From Bacillota bacterium (GTDB lineage: Bacteria > Bacillota > Clostridia > Acetivibrionales > DSM-1351), in contig JAEZOA010000150.1 in the NCBI GenBank assembly GCA_023441625.1, positions 1 through 22,889 on the forward strand: a stretch of DNA of 22,889 nt, read 5' to 3'. Both the position numbers and the translations under genes were made by a program. Under the pieces are notes generated by a model that was not told where the DNA came from, made no database searches, and saw nothing but the letters and a program-made list of their open reading frames with translations. Every line of letters starts with the position of its first letter. The first letter of the stretch is position 1. Shown piece after piece: positions 14,401-21,610 of this stretch.

Positions 14401-14471
14401 GAGCGAATTCGATAATATGACATCATCGATTCTACATGCTTGGTGCTAATACGACGCAGTCGAATTTGCTC
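14401..14471 (-). other. Structured element in the echB-echC spacer
   Basis: Outer arms GAGCGAATTCGA (14401-14412) and TCGAATTTGCTC (14460-14471) pair with one mismatch. Inside, on the minus strand, CGAC-TGC-GTCG and CGATGAT-GTCAT-ATTATCG can each form a hairpin, giving a possible three-way junction. The outer stem overlaps the echB stop codon. It could be a folded RNA element or a short repeat element. Confidence 0.5.
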
Positions 14472-15325
14472 TAAATTAGGTACATCCAAATTATATTTAC
14501 CAAGGATGCTCCAATTCCTGCACCCCATGTTATCTTAACCATCCACTGCCAAGACATTCTAGCACTAACATTATCTATTACTATCTCAAAGAAATAGCAT
14601 ACTAATGCTATCAAAATACCTACCCATAAAGGCTGTGCAAAAAACAGAGATATCAAGCCCATAAACAGAACCAAATCAATCCAATCCGTCAATTCAAGCA
14701 ATGCCAGCTGTGTACCAGAAAACTCGGTTGTCAAACCCTTTATGAGCTCTTGATGTCCATGGTGTGAAGTCGCAAAGTCAAAAGGAGACTTTCTGAGCTT
14801 AATTGTCAAAATAAACAAAAATGATATAAACACTAATGGAAGACTAAATAATAAAGGCTTATCCAAATCAAATATTCCAGAAATCATAAAGCTTCCTGTA
14901 GCTTTATAAACACCAACCACCATTAAAAGTAGCACTGGCTCATATGCCATCATGGACATAATCTCTCTCTGTGCACCAACCTTACTATATGGTGAACGAA
15001 TACTCATTGCTCCCATTATTAATGAAACACCAGAAAAAGCAAGAATAAACATAATCATTAATAAATCTTGCTGTAAAACCAGCATTACTAGTGCGCCTAT
15101 AGCAAAAAATAAATGACCTAGTACATATACCATCTGTGTTTGGTTAACTGCAATATCTTGCTTTCCGATAAGCTTAAAGAAATCATAAAAAGGCTGAAGT
15201 ATCGGAGGACCAAACCTATTTTGCATTCTAGCAGATATCTTTCTGTCAATGCCGGTTAATAAACCACCAAGTATAGGGGCAACTATTATGGCAATAACAG
15301 CTATCAAAAAATTGTTTATGCTCAT
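14471..15325 (-). CDS. echB: Ech hydrogenase membrane subunit EchB (NuoH-like)
   Basis: 284 aa, about eight membrane segments. It is the NuoH-type subunit that anchors the hydrogenase module to the ion-translocating arm. Recognisable features are the loop RMQNRFGPPILQPFYDFFKL (residues 33-52), EIMSMMAYEPVLLLM in mid-protein and the RKSPFDFATSHHGHQEL loop with FSGTQLALLELTDW after it; charged residues in these loops line the quinone-like cavity in complex I. The start overlaps the end of echA by 4 bp (ATGA), so the two are coupled. The stop codon lies in one arm of a large hairpin (14401-14471). Confidence 0.94.
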   Translation of the reverse strand: MSINNFLIAVIAIIVAPILGGLLTGIDRKISARMQNRFGPPILQPFYDFFKLIGKQDIAVNQTQMVYVLGHLFFAIGALVMLVLQQDLLMIMFILAFSGVSLIMGAMSIRSPYSKVGAQREIMSMMAYEPVLLLMVVGVYKATGSFMISGIFDLDKPLLFSLPLVFISFLFILTIKLRKSPFDFATSHHGHQELIKGLTTEFSGTQLALLELTDWIDLVLFMGLISLFFAQPLWVGILIALVCYFFEIVIDNVSARMSWQWMVKITWGAGIGASLVNIIWMYLI

Positions 15326-17307
15326 AATCCAATCACCACCCCTAAAATAATTATAATTAATGCACCAGCAATAATATTAGTCCAAAACGTAAGTCTCTTT
15401 TCTCCAAAAACATTCTGCATGTAGTAATTTCTAACTACAACGGTTTCTATCTTATCCCCAGGGCTGATAAATTCAAGACCTCTTTGGTCATCATCAGCAT
15501 TACTGCCACATAAATAAGGTGGTTTTAGTCTGGCAGGCTTAATACTATGTGATATAAACGGTATAGCAACAATTAAAATCAAGATCACTATAAAGAACAG
15601 TATTGAAGCGAATCCACCATATACCGCATCATTAGCCTTCTGGAGCCAAATACCCATACCAGTTCCAACAAGCTCCTCTTTATCAGCAATATTAAATGCC
15701 AAAATTTGTGGTTTAACAAACTGATTGTATAATGGAACTATACCTATACTAGCGGCCATTGCAAATGTTATTAATGAAACTAATGCCGCTTTCATGGAAA
15801 AGGTTAACTTTTCAATATGGAACTTTGGTTTATATGACATTGTCAAAATAATTCCTATCCATTTAGCCCAGAATACAACTGTTAATGCGCTACCAAGTAT
15901 TATAAGCAGCAGTACTAAAGGCTGGTTTACAGCAGTCTCTATAGCAAGATATTTTGTAATGAGTACTCCAAAAGGTGGTAGCATCATTGATATCATACCA
16001 ATTACTGTTATTACTGTAGTAAATGGCATTATTTTAAACAAGCCTTGCATATCCTCAATATCACGACTTCCAATACCCTGTTCAATAGTTCCCACACAAA
16101 GGAATAAAAGACCTTTTGAAATAGCATGGAAAATCATCAATAATACTGCAGCAGTAAGTGAAATTCTTGTTCCAATACCAGCACAACATACTATTAACCC
16201 AAGATTTGCAATAGTTGAATATGCCAAAACTTTCTTTCCGTTACTTTGGCTTATAGCTATTCCAGATGCAACAACAAAGGAAATTCCGCCAACAATAGCA
16301 ACAAGCTGCCCTAATATAGTACCTGAGAAGGCCGGTGAAATTCTAACCAACAGGTACACACCCGCTTTAACCATTGTACTCGAGTGCAATAACGCCGATA
16401 CAGGAGTTGGAGCAACCATTGCTCCTAATAACCAACTTTGAAACGGAAACTGTGCTGACTTTGTAAAACCAGCTATACATAGCAATCCTAGTGCAATTGG
16501 CATAATGCCAGCGAAAGTACCCTGCATTCCCGAATTTGATATAGCTTGTATAGAGAGCGTATCTAAACCTGAATTCACCAAAATAATTGCAACAATAAAT
16601 GCAACGCCTCCAACTGAATTGATCCATAAAGCTCTTAAACCATTTTTAATAGCTATTTCTGTTCCATCATGTGAAATCAACAGGAATGAACAAAGTGTTG
16701 TTACTTCCCAGAAGAAATACATCCAAGATAAATTGTCTGTCATCACAAGAGCATTCATTGCTCCTAAAAATATAAATAGTATCATGAAAAATCTAGGTTG
16801 TCTTGATACCTTCAATTTCAAGTGATGCTCATGTTCCTTCATATAACCAGTAGCAAAAAATGTTATAATTGGCCCTATAATTGATACAAGCATTATCATT
16901 ATTAATGATAGATAATCAATTACAAAGGCAGTCTCTGGCTCAAAAACCTTTCCGAACACACCAAAAATCTCAAATAAAGCCCATGGAATAAATTGTAATA
17001 CAGATAAAATAAATACTATTGCTTTTTTATGCTTTATTCCCACATAAGCAATGTAGCTAAATAATATAAGGTCAAGACCTTTAATAACCCAGCTAATTAC
17101 TTCAAGTGTACCCTCATTGAGGTGAAATACTAATTCCCCATCGGGAGATTTTATCATCAGTGCAATAAAGCCCCCTGCTACAGCAAAAAGTATAAGTGTT
17201 GAAACACTAACTATAGCAGTACGCAACTTCTGATTTCTAATTATAAAGCATAGCGCCGCACTTAGTGCAGGCAGCAGAATAGCTGCCAGTAATAAATACC
17301 AATCCAC
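15322..17307 (-). CDS. echA: Ech hydrogenase membrane subunit EchA (NuoL-like antiporter)
   Basis: 661 aa from the GTG at 17307. This start has AAAGGAG eight bases upstream; the in-frame TTG at 17325 overlaps that site. It is the Mrp/NuoL-type subunit thought to move H+ or Na+. Key residues are visible: Glu201 in FFWEVTTLCSF, Lys283 in GFTKSAQFPFQSWL, and His308 and Lys314 in LLHSSTMVKAGVYLLVR. About 15-16 membrane segments can be counted. The cytoplasmic loop PPYLCGSNADDDQRGLEF near the C-terminus is typical of EchA/HycC-like proteins. It is the first gene of the operon, with a promoter at 17447-17475 and a leader of about 130 nt. Confidence 0.95.
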   Translation of the reverse strand: MDWYLLLAAILLPALSAALCFIIRNQKLRTAIVSVSTLILFAVAGGFIALMIKSPDGELVFHLNEGTLEVISWVIKGLDLILFSYIAYVGIKHKKAIVFILSVLQFIPWALFEIFGVFGKVFEPETAFVIDYLSLIMIMLVSIIGPIITFFATGYMKEHEHHLKLKVSRQPRFFMILFIFLGAMNALVMTDNLSWMYFFWEVTTLCSFLLISHDGTEIAIKNGLRALWINSVGGVAFIVAIILVNSGLDTLSIQAISNSGMQGTFAGIMPIALGLLCIAGFTKSAQFPFQSWLLGAMVAPTPVSALLHSSTMVKAGVYLLVRISPAFSGTILGQLVAIVGGISFVVASGIAISQSNGKKVLAYSTIANLGLIVCCAGIGTRISLTAAVLLMIFHAISKGLLFLCVGTIEQGIGSRDIEDMQGLFKIMPFTTVITVIGMISMMLPPFGVLITKYLAIETAVNQPLVLLLIILGSALTVVFWAKWIGIILTMSYKPKFHIEKLTFSMKAALVSLITFAMAASIGIVPLYNQFVKPQILAFNIADKEELVGTGMGIWLQKANDAVYGGFASILFFIVILILIVAIPFISHSIKPARLKPPYLCGSNADDDQRGLEFISPGDKIETVVVRNYYMQNVFGEKRLTFWTNIIAGALIIIILGVVIGL

Positions 17308-17446
17308 AGCTAATTCTCCTTTCAAAATGTTATTTAACCCCTCATATTTTTAAGAATTAACATTATAATAAAAACGAAAATTCTAAAAACAACATAATAA
17401 AGCATAATAATAGGAAATATCTCTTTAATGAATAATTCCCTTATCT

Positions 17447-17475
17447 ATAATAGATATAAAATGTGATTTAGTCAA
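17447..17475 (-). promoter_or_regulatory. Promoter of the ech-hyp operon
   Basis: On the minus strand: -35 TTGACT (17470-17475), 17-bp spacer, -10 TATTAT (17447-17452). The start point would be near 17440, giving an AT-rich leader of about 130 nt before echA. Confidence 0.7.
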
Positions 17476-17699
17476 TCTTGCTCAGAGCTCAAAAACCGAC
17501 ATATTTCGACTTTAATCAAACATATTCATTCTATATCCTTCGTTTATTATTTTACATTACTTTTTAATAAAATACAACCAAAAAGCAGTGATTTGAAGCT
17601 ATTGGATAAAATATTTTGAATATTGTATACATTAGTTGTTAAAAATTTATCTAATTAAAATTTAATGTAAACTCAAAAATTTCTCGAAATCGACTTATA

Positions 17700-17724
17700 T
17701 TGCTTTATTGCTTTATTGCTTTAA
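17700..17724 (+). repeat. Three tandem copies of ATTGCTTT at the ytvI promoter
   Basis: The 8-bp unit TTGCTTTA/ATTGCTTT occurs three times in tandem; the last copy provides the -35. A reverse copy (AAGCAAT) lies at 17733-17739 next to the -10. Confidence 0.6.
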
Positions 17725-17744
17725 AACATATTAAGCAATATAAT
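17716..17744 (+). promoter_or_regulatory. Promoter of ytvI
   Basis: -35 TTGCTT (17716-17721), 17-bp spacer, -10 TATAAT (17739-17744). The start point would be near 17751, about 100 nt before the start codon. Confidence 0.65.
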
Positions 17745-17851
17745 GAAAAGGTAACTTTCTATATATACAAACTCAATTTTGCTAACAGTAATTAAATAAA
17801 ATTTATATGTATAAATATAGTGTAGTGAATAATTACCTCGGAGGATATACA

Positions 17852-18913
17852 ATGGAGTTATGGATTAAATATCAAAGTGCTATAAAAAAGCTTGTATTAA
17901 TCATAATAATATTCGCAATTATATATATATCAATAACCTATCTGTTTCCGTTTTTTGCTCCCTTTATTATTGCAATTGTGGTTTCATATATAAACGAACC
18001 TGTAATTAAGCTTTTACAGAAGTTCAGAATGCCAAGAAAAATAGCAGCAGTTATTTCACTTCTTGTAACAATGTCAGCCCTTGGACTTGGAATAACTCTA
18101 GGAGTTATAAAAATTTATGATGAGCTTTTTATTCTACGAAATAATTTGACTACCTATTCAACCGAAATTTCAGCAGAAATAAACAGAATAATTTATAAAG
18201 TAACAAACTTTTATAATGCATTGCCTGTAGAAGTAACCAATACCATTACTGAAAATCTTGCCTCCATTTCTAATAAAATCACCAGCTTATTAACAACTAT
18301 AATTGAATATGTAATTAACACAGCCTCTTCCATTCCAAAGATAGCAGTATTCGTTATAGTGACCATATTATCAACATATTTTATTAGCAGTGACAAAAGA
18401 AAAATATCGATATTCTTATACAAACAGCTCCCAGTATCTTGGAAAAAGGGTATGTCTGAATTGAAAAAAGATACTCTTAAAGCCTTATTTGGTTACTTTA
18501 AGGCAATTCTAATATTGATGGGCTTTACATTTATTGAAATGAGTGTAGGTCTATTCATTCTTGATGTGAAATATGCTTTTCTACTGGCTCTTATAGTTGG
18601 TATTGCTGAAGTTATTCCAATAGTCGGCACTGGTGTGGTAATGGTCCCCTGGATTTTATGGCAGTTCTTTGCTGGAAATATGCCCTTAGCCTTCGGATTA
18701 TCAATTTTGTATATTCTAGGGATATTGATAAGGCAGATTATGGAGCCAAAAATAGTAGGAAGTCAGATCGGTCTTCATCCTCTTGTAACATTATTGGCCA
18801 TGTATGTCGGTCTTAAATTTTTTGGGGTTTTAGGAATGTTTATAGGACCAATAAGCTTAATTATAGTGAAGAATCTCCAAGACATTGGGGCTCTTAAGCT
18901 GTGGAACGAATGA
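17852..18913 (+). CDS. ytvI: YtvI-type sporulation membrane protein (AI-2E transporter family)
   Basis: 353 aa. It is a member of the AI-2E/PerM family with about seven to eight membrane segments: a pair near residues 13-48, one near 65-85, one near 150-175 and a C-terminal group from about 215. The C-terminal block has the family pattern VGIAEVIPIVGTGVVMVPW and IMEPKIVGSQIGLHPL. The length and this pattern fit the clostridial and bacillal sporulation protein YtvI. Start at 17852 has GGAGG seven bases upstream; the frame is open back to 17807 but without a ribosome site. It converges with prmC, the two stop codons being only four bases apart. Substrate unknown. Confidence 0.85.
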   Translation: MELWIKYQSAIKKLVLIIIIFAIIYISITYLFPFFAPFIIAIVVSYINEPVIKLLQKFRMPRKIAAVISLLVTMSALGLGITLGVIKIYDELFILRNNLTTYSTEISAEINRIIYKVTNFYNALPVEVTNTITENLASISNKITSLLTTIIEYVINTASSIPKIAVFVIVTILSTYFISSDKRKISIFLYKQLPVSWKKGMSELKKDTLKALFGYFKAILILMGFTFIEMSVGLFILDVKYAFLLALIVGIAEVIPIVGTGVVMVPWILWQFFAGNMPLAFGLSILYILGILIRQIMEPKIVGSQIGLHPLVTLLAMYVGLKFFGVLGMFIGPISLIIVKNLQDIGALKLWNE

Positions 18914-18917
18914 TGTA

Positions 18918-19865
18918 TCAGCTATTCCTGACGCTCTGGACTTGTCCAATTACCACTCTATCATTCCCACATATGTCCTTATAAACTTCAATGTGTTCAA
19001 AGGAGTTTTTCATGAGGTCACTCACCCTTTGTCCTTGGTTATAACCAATCTCAAAAGCCAAATACCCTCCATTATTAAGATAATGGGGTGCAGTATCTAT
19101 TATTCGCCTGTAGAAATCCAAGCCATCAAGGCCACCCTCGAGTGCAAGCTGTGGTTCATAGTCTTTAACCTCAGCTTGTAGCTGTGACATTACATCAGTT
19201 TCAATATATGGAGGGTTACTAACTATCAAGTCAAACTGCTCGCTCTCCGACTCCAGTGCCCCAAACAAATCTCCCAAGCGCAGTTCCAGCCTGTTTTGCA
19301 CTCCATTGAGCTCGCTATTAATACTAGCTATTCTCAGTGCATCTTGTGAAATATCACATGCCACACAAGTACTCTCTGGACAATAGTGAGCTATGCTTAT
19401 AGCTATACAACCAGAGCCTGTGCACATGTCCAGCACTTTCATCTTGTACTGGAAAGTCCTATCAGCCTTTACTGTAACATCTGGACTTTCAAGGGAATTC
19501 GTATTTAATTCCTGACCCTGTGCAGACCTGCTTCGCTGATCTATAAGCTCAATACATTTCTCCACAAGTATTTCTGTATCCTGCCTAGGGATTAGAACTG
19601 CTGGACTGACAACAAAAGGGAGAGACATAAATTCAGTTTTGCCAATAAGGTACTGCAGCGGTACATTTTTTGCCCTTTTCTCAATTAAACTGTCCAAGAC
19701 TTCAAGCTCTTCCTGCTTAAGCACTCTATCATCATGAGAGTACAAATATGTTCTATCACATTTTAACACATGGCAAAGTATAACCCCGGCTTCAAGCACC
19801 GGGGTCTCAATATTTGAATTCTTTAAATTATCTGTAGCTAACCGCAAATATTCCTTAACATTCAT
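18918..19865 (-). CDS. prmC: Release factor glutamine N5-methyltransferase PrmC
   Basis: 315 aa. It methylates the Gln of the GGQ motif of peptide chain release factors with S-adenosylmethionine. The N-terminal helical domain ends with LIPRQDTE (91-98). The methyltransferase domain has the SAM motif LDMCTGSGCIA (145-155) and the catalytic NPPY (217-220). Residues about 108-140 form a linker rich in Ser, Gln and Asn that is longer than in typical 280-290-residue members. The ribosome site GAGAG before ATG is weak. It lies 55 bp after the YqhQ gene in the usual clostridial order, but prfA does not follow: the next gene is convergent. Confidence 0.95.
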   Translation of the reverse strand: MNVKEYLRLATDNLKNSNIETPVLEAGVILCHVLKCDRTYLYSHDDRVLKQEELEVLDSLIEKRAKNVPLQYLIGKTEFMSLPFVVSPAVLIPRQDTEILVEKCIELIDQRSRSAQGQELNTNSLESPDVTVKADRTFQYKMKVLDMCTGSGCIAISIAHYCPESTCVACDISQDALRIASINSELNGVQNRLELRLGDLFGALESESEQFDLIVSNPPYIETDVMSQLQAEVKDYEPQLALEGGLDGLDFYRRIIDTAPHYLNNGGYLAFEIGYNQGQRVSDLMKNSFEHIEVYKDICGNDRVVIGQVQSVRNS

Positions 19866-19920
19866 AACTCTCTACATCCCTAAAATCTCAACTCTTCATC
19901 TGGAATTCCAAAACTCCACC

Positions 19921-20949
19921 TTAATCTTGTACTTGCTCTTGCTCTTGGTCTTGCTCTTGTTCATGTTCTTGCTCTTGGTCTTGGTCTCGTACTTGCTCTT
20001 GCTCTTGGCACTCTTGACTCTGCTCCTGTTCTTGAATAGGCTTTCCTCCATCCTCAACGGGCAGAACCTCCATAAATGCTGCTATTGCAACTTCTATCTG
20101 GCTATCATCAGGCTCCCTAGTAGTGAATGCCTGAAACATCAGACCTGGTGCAGTAACTATCTTATATATCCAATTTTCACGTTTAATTACAAGCTTGATA
20201 ATTTCAAGGGAAACACCAGCAACTACAGGTACTAGCAGAATCCTTATTGAGGCATTAATAAAAACATTGTGCCAACCTGTAATCGAAAAAACTAAAATAC
20301 TAATAACCATTATAGTAAACAAGAGTGATGTTCCACATCGAGGGTGTTTTGTAGTGTATTTTTTTACATTCTCAATAGTTAACTCATCACCATTCTCATA
20401 GCAATGTATTGTCTTGTGCTCTGCTCCATGGTATTCCCATACTCTCTTCATTTCCTTCATTAATGAAACAAGTGCAAGATATCCTATAAATAAACTAACC
20501 CTAATTGCACCTTCAATGAGGTTTAAAACAATAACATTTTCTACAGGCATAAAGTTAGCAATAAAATTAGGTAGTAGAACAAACAATCCCACACTGAAAA
20601 AAATTGACAGCACTACCGAAAAGTATATAGCAATATCTGTTATTTTATCTCCAAACTTTCTTTCAAGGAACTTTTCAAATTTTGAAGGCTCATAAGGCTT
20701 GTCACCATCTTCAAAGTCAATAAAATCTGCCGAATGCATAAGAGCCTTTACACCTATAACCATCTGAGTAAAAAGATTTACTGCTCCTCTTACTATAGGA
20801 ATTTTTGAAAGCTTGCTCTTTGGTTTCATGGGCTGCTTTTCAACTACTATTTCGCCATTTGGCTTTCTTATGGCTGTAGCTCTATACTGAGGTCCAATCA
20901 TCAGAAGTCCTTCTAGCAACGCCTGACCACCAATTGTAGTTTTTTTCAT
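19921..20949 (-). CDS. YqhQ family (DUF1385) membrane protein with Q/E-rich tail
   Basis: 342 aa from the ATG at 20949, which has GGGAGG four bases upstream; the ATG at 20961 overlaps that site. The opening TIGGQALLEGLLMIGP and the central motif YHGAEHKTIHCYENG are hallmarks of DUF1385. Four hydrophobic segments can be seen, near 105-130, 140-162, 210-230 and 235-255. The last 37 residues are a low-complexity run of Gln, Glu and Asp made of repeated EQ/DQ pairs, coded by tandem CAAGAG-like hexamers. Such a tail is not part of the family core. The gene lies between rpmE and prmC, its usual neighbours. Function unknown. Confidence 0.9.
   Translation of the reverse strand: MKKTTIGGQALLEGLLMIGPQYRATAIRKPNGEIVVEKQPMKPKSKLSKIPIVRGAVNLFTQMVIGVKALMHSADFIDFEDGDKPYEPSKFEKFLERKFGDKITDIAIYFSVVLSIFFSVGLFVLLPNFIANFMPVENVIVLNLIEGAIRVSLFIGYLALVSLMKEMKRVWEYHGAEHKTIHCYENGDELTIENVKKYTTKHPRCGTSLLFTIMVISILVFSITGWHNVFINASIRILLVPVVAGVSLEIIKLVIKRENWIYKIVTAPGLMFQAFTTREPDDSQIEVAIAAFMEVLPVEDGGKPIQEQEQSQECQEQEQVRDQDQEQEHEQEQDQEQEQVQD
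19924..20035 (-). repeat. Hexamer repeat coding a Gln/Glu/Asp-rich tail
   Basis: About 18 degenerate copies of the hexamer CTTGCT/CTTGGT (plus strand) in frame with the YqhQ gene. They encode repeated Gln-Glu and Gln-Asp pairs at its C-terminus. Confidence 0.75.
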
Positions 20950-21068
20950 TTTTCCTCCCATATATTAAACAAATACTTCAAATCAAGTCCATAAATAATT
21001 AAACAACTATATATCAAATCATACTCAAATTAAATAGAATAGTCAATTGTATATTAAATATTAAACAA

Positions 21069-21096
21069 AAGACTGGGAGAAAACCTTCCCAGTCTT
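21069..21096 (-). terminator. Terminator of rpmE
   Basis: GACTGGGA (21071-21078) and TCCCAGTC (21087-21094), with AA/TT at the base, form a 10-bp stem and 8-nt loop. On the minus strand it is followed by TTTTGTTT. It lies 32 bases past the rpmE stop codon. Confidence 0.8.
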
Positions 21097-21127
21097 TATA
21101 TTGTCTTCACTCTTATAATGTCTTTAA

Positions 21128-21337
21128 TTATGCATTATCAACAATACCATATTTCTTTTTAAACTTATCTACACGTCCACCAGTATCAATGAGTTTCTGT
21201 CTTCCTGTATAGAAAGGATGACACTTTGAACAAATTTCAACGTGAAGGGCCTTCTTAGTAGAACCAGTTGTAAAAGTCTCACCGCATGCACACTTAACCA
21301 CTGCTTCTGCGTAATCTGGATGAATACCTTCTTTCAT
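21128..21337 (-). CDS. rpmE: 50S ribosomal protein L31, zinc-binding type
   Basis: 69 aa, the usual length. It opens MKEGIHPDY and has the HPFYTGRQKLIDTGGRVDKF stretch of L31. Cys16, Cys18, Cys36 and Cys39 (CAC and CSKC) form the zinc site, so this is the C+ form. The AAGGTG site precedes ATG. It is preceded by a promoter at 21531-21559 and a leader of about 190 nt with clear secondary structure, and followed by a strong terminator, so it is probably its own transcription unit between rho and the YqhQ gene. Confidence 0.98.
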   Translation of the reverse strand: MKEGIHPDYAEAVVKCACGETFTTGSTKKALHVEICSKCHPFYTGRQKLIDTGGRVDKFKKKYGIVDNA

Positions 21338-21375
21338 TACTTTTCACCTTCTTTCAAACATAATTGCATCGTCCT

Positions 21376-21509
21376 AAGTCAATTTTTACTAGCTAAAAGC
21401 TGGTAATTTAAGTTTAAAGTTAAGCCTCTATAGAAATATATCTTTAACCCAATTGACTTTATGAACAGCATAATTTATATATATTCAACGTACAAATTGT
21501 ACTAAGTTG
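21376..21509 (-). promoter_or_regulatory. Structured 5' leader of rpmE
   Basis: Two elements are seen. Near the 5' end, CAAC-TTA-GTACA, loop ATT, TGTAC-GTTG forms a hairpin (about 21486-21509). Closer to the gene, perfect 9-bp arms AAGTCAATT (21376-21384) and AATTGACTT (21451-21459) enclose a second hairpin, TTACTAGCT/AGCTGGTAA (21386-21406). Such leaders upstream of ribosomal protein genes often serve feedback control by the protein; L31 leaders are known in Firmicutes, but I cannot confirm identity. Confidence 0.5.
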
Positions 21510-21530
21510 CTTAATAAAGAGGCAAGTGAT

Positions 21531-21559
21531 ATTTTAACATAAAAATAATCAAACCGCAA
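21531..21559 (-). promoter_or_regulatory. Promoter of rpmE
   Basis: On the minus strand: -35 TTGCGG (21554-21559), 17-bp spacer, -10 TAAAAT (21531-21536) preceded by TGT, an extended -10. The start point would be near 21524. Confidence 0.6.
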
Positions 21560-21610
21560 TACCCTTTTTTGATGCAACCTTTTGGAATTAGCTGCTAGTT
21601 TTATTAATAC

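Larger units (their letters stand above)
17308..17851. other. Divergent intergenic region between echA and ytvI
   Basis: A gene-free AT-rich stretch of 544 bp. It holds the ech promoter (17447-17475, minus) and the ytvI promoter (17716-17744, plus). A second possible minus-strand -10 (TATAAT, 17362-17367) lacks a good -35. A half-conserved Rex-like site lies at 17636-17653 and a triple 8-bp repeat at 17700-17724. I see no RNA gene or coding frame in the rest. Confidence 0.6.

Noticed and set aside
15725..16441. Plus-strand open frame of 238 aa inside echA
   Set aside because: It is antisense to a clear membrane subunit gene; long antisense frames are common opposite hydrophobic coding regions.
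17476..17530. Possible Spo0A boxes (AGTCGAA-like) near the ech promoter
   Set aside because: Each copy differs from TGTCGAA and such matches are frequent in AT-rich DNA, so I give no call.
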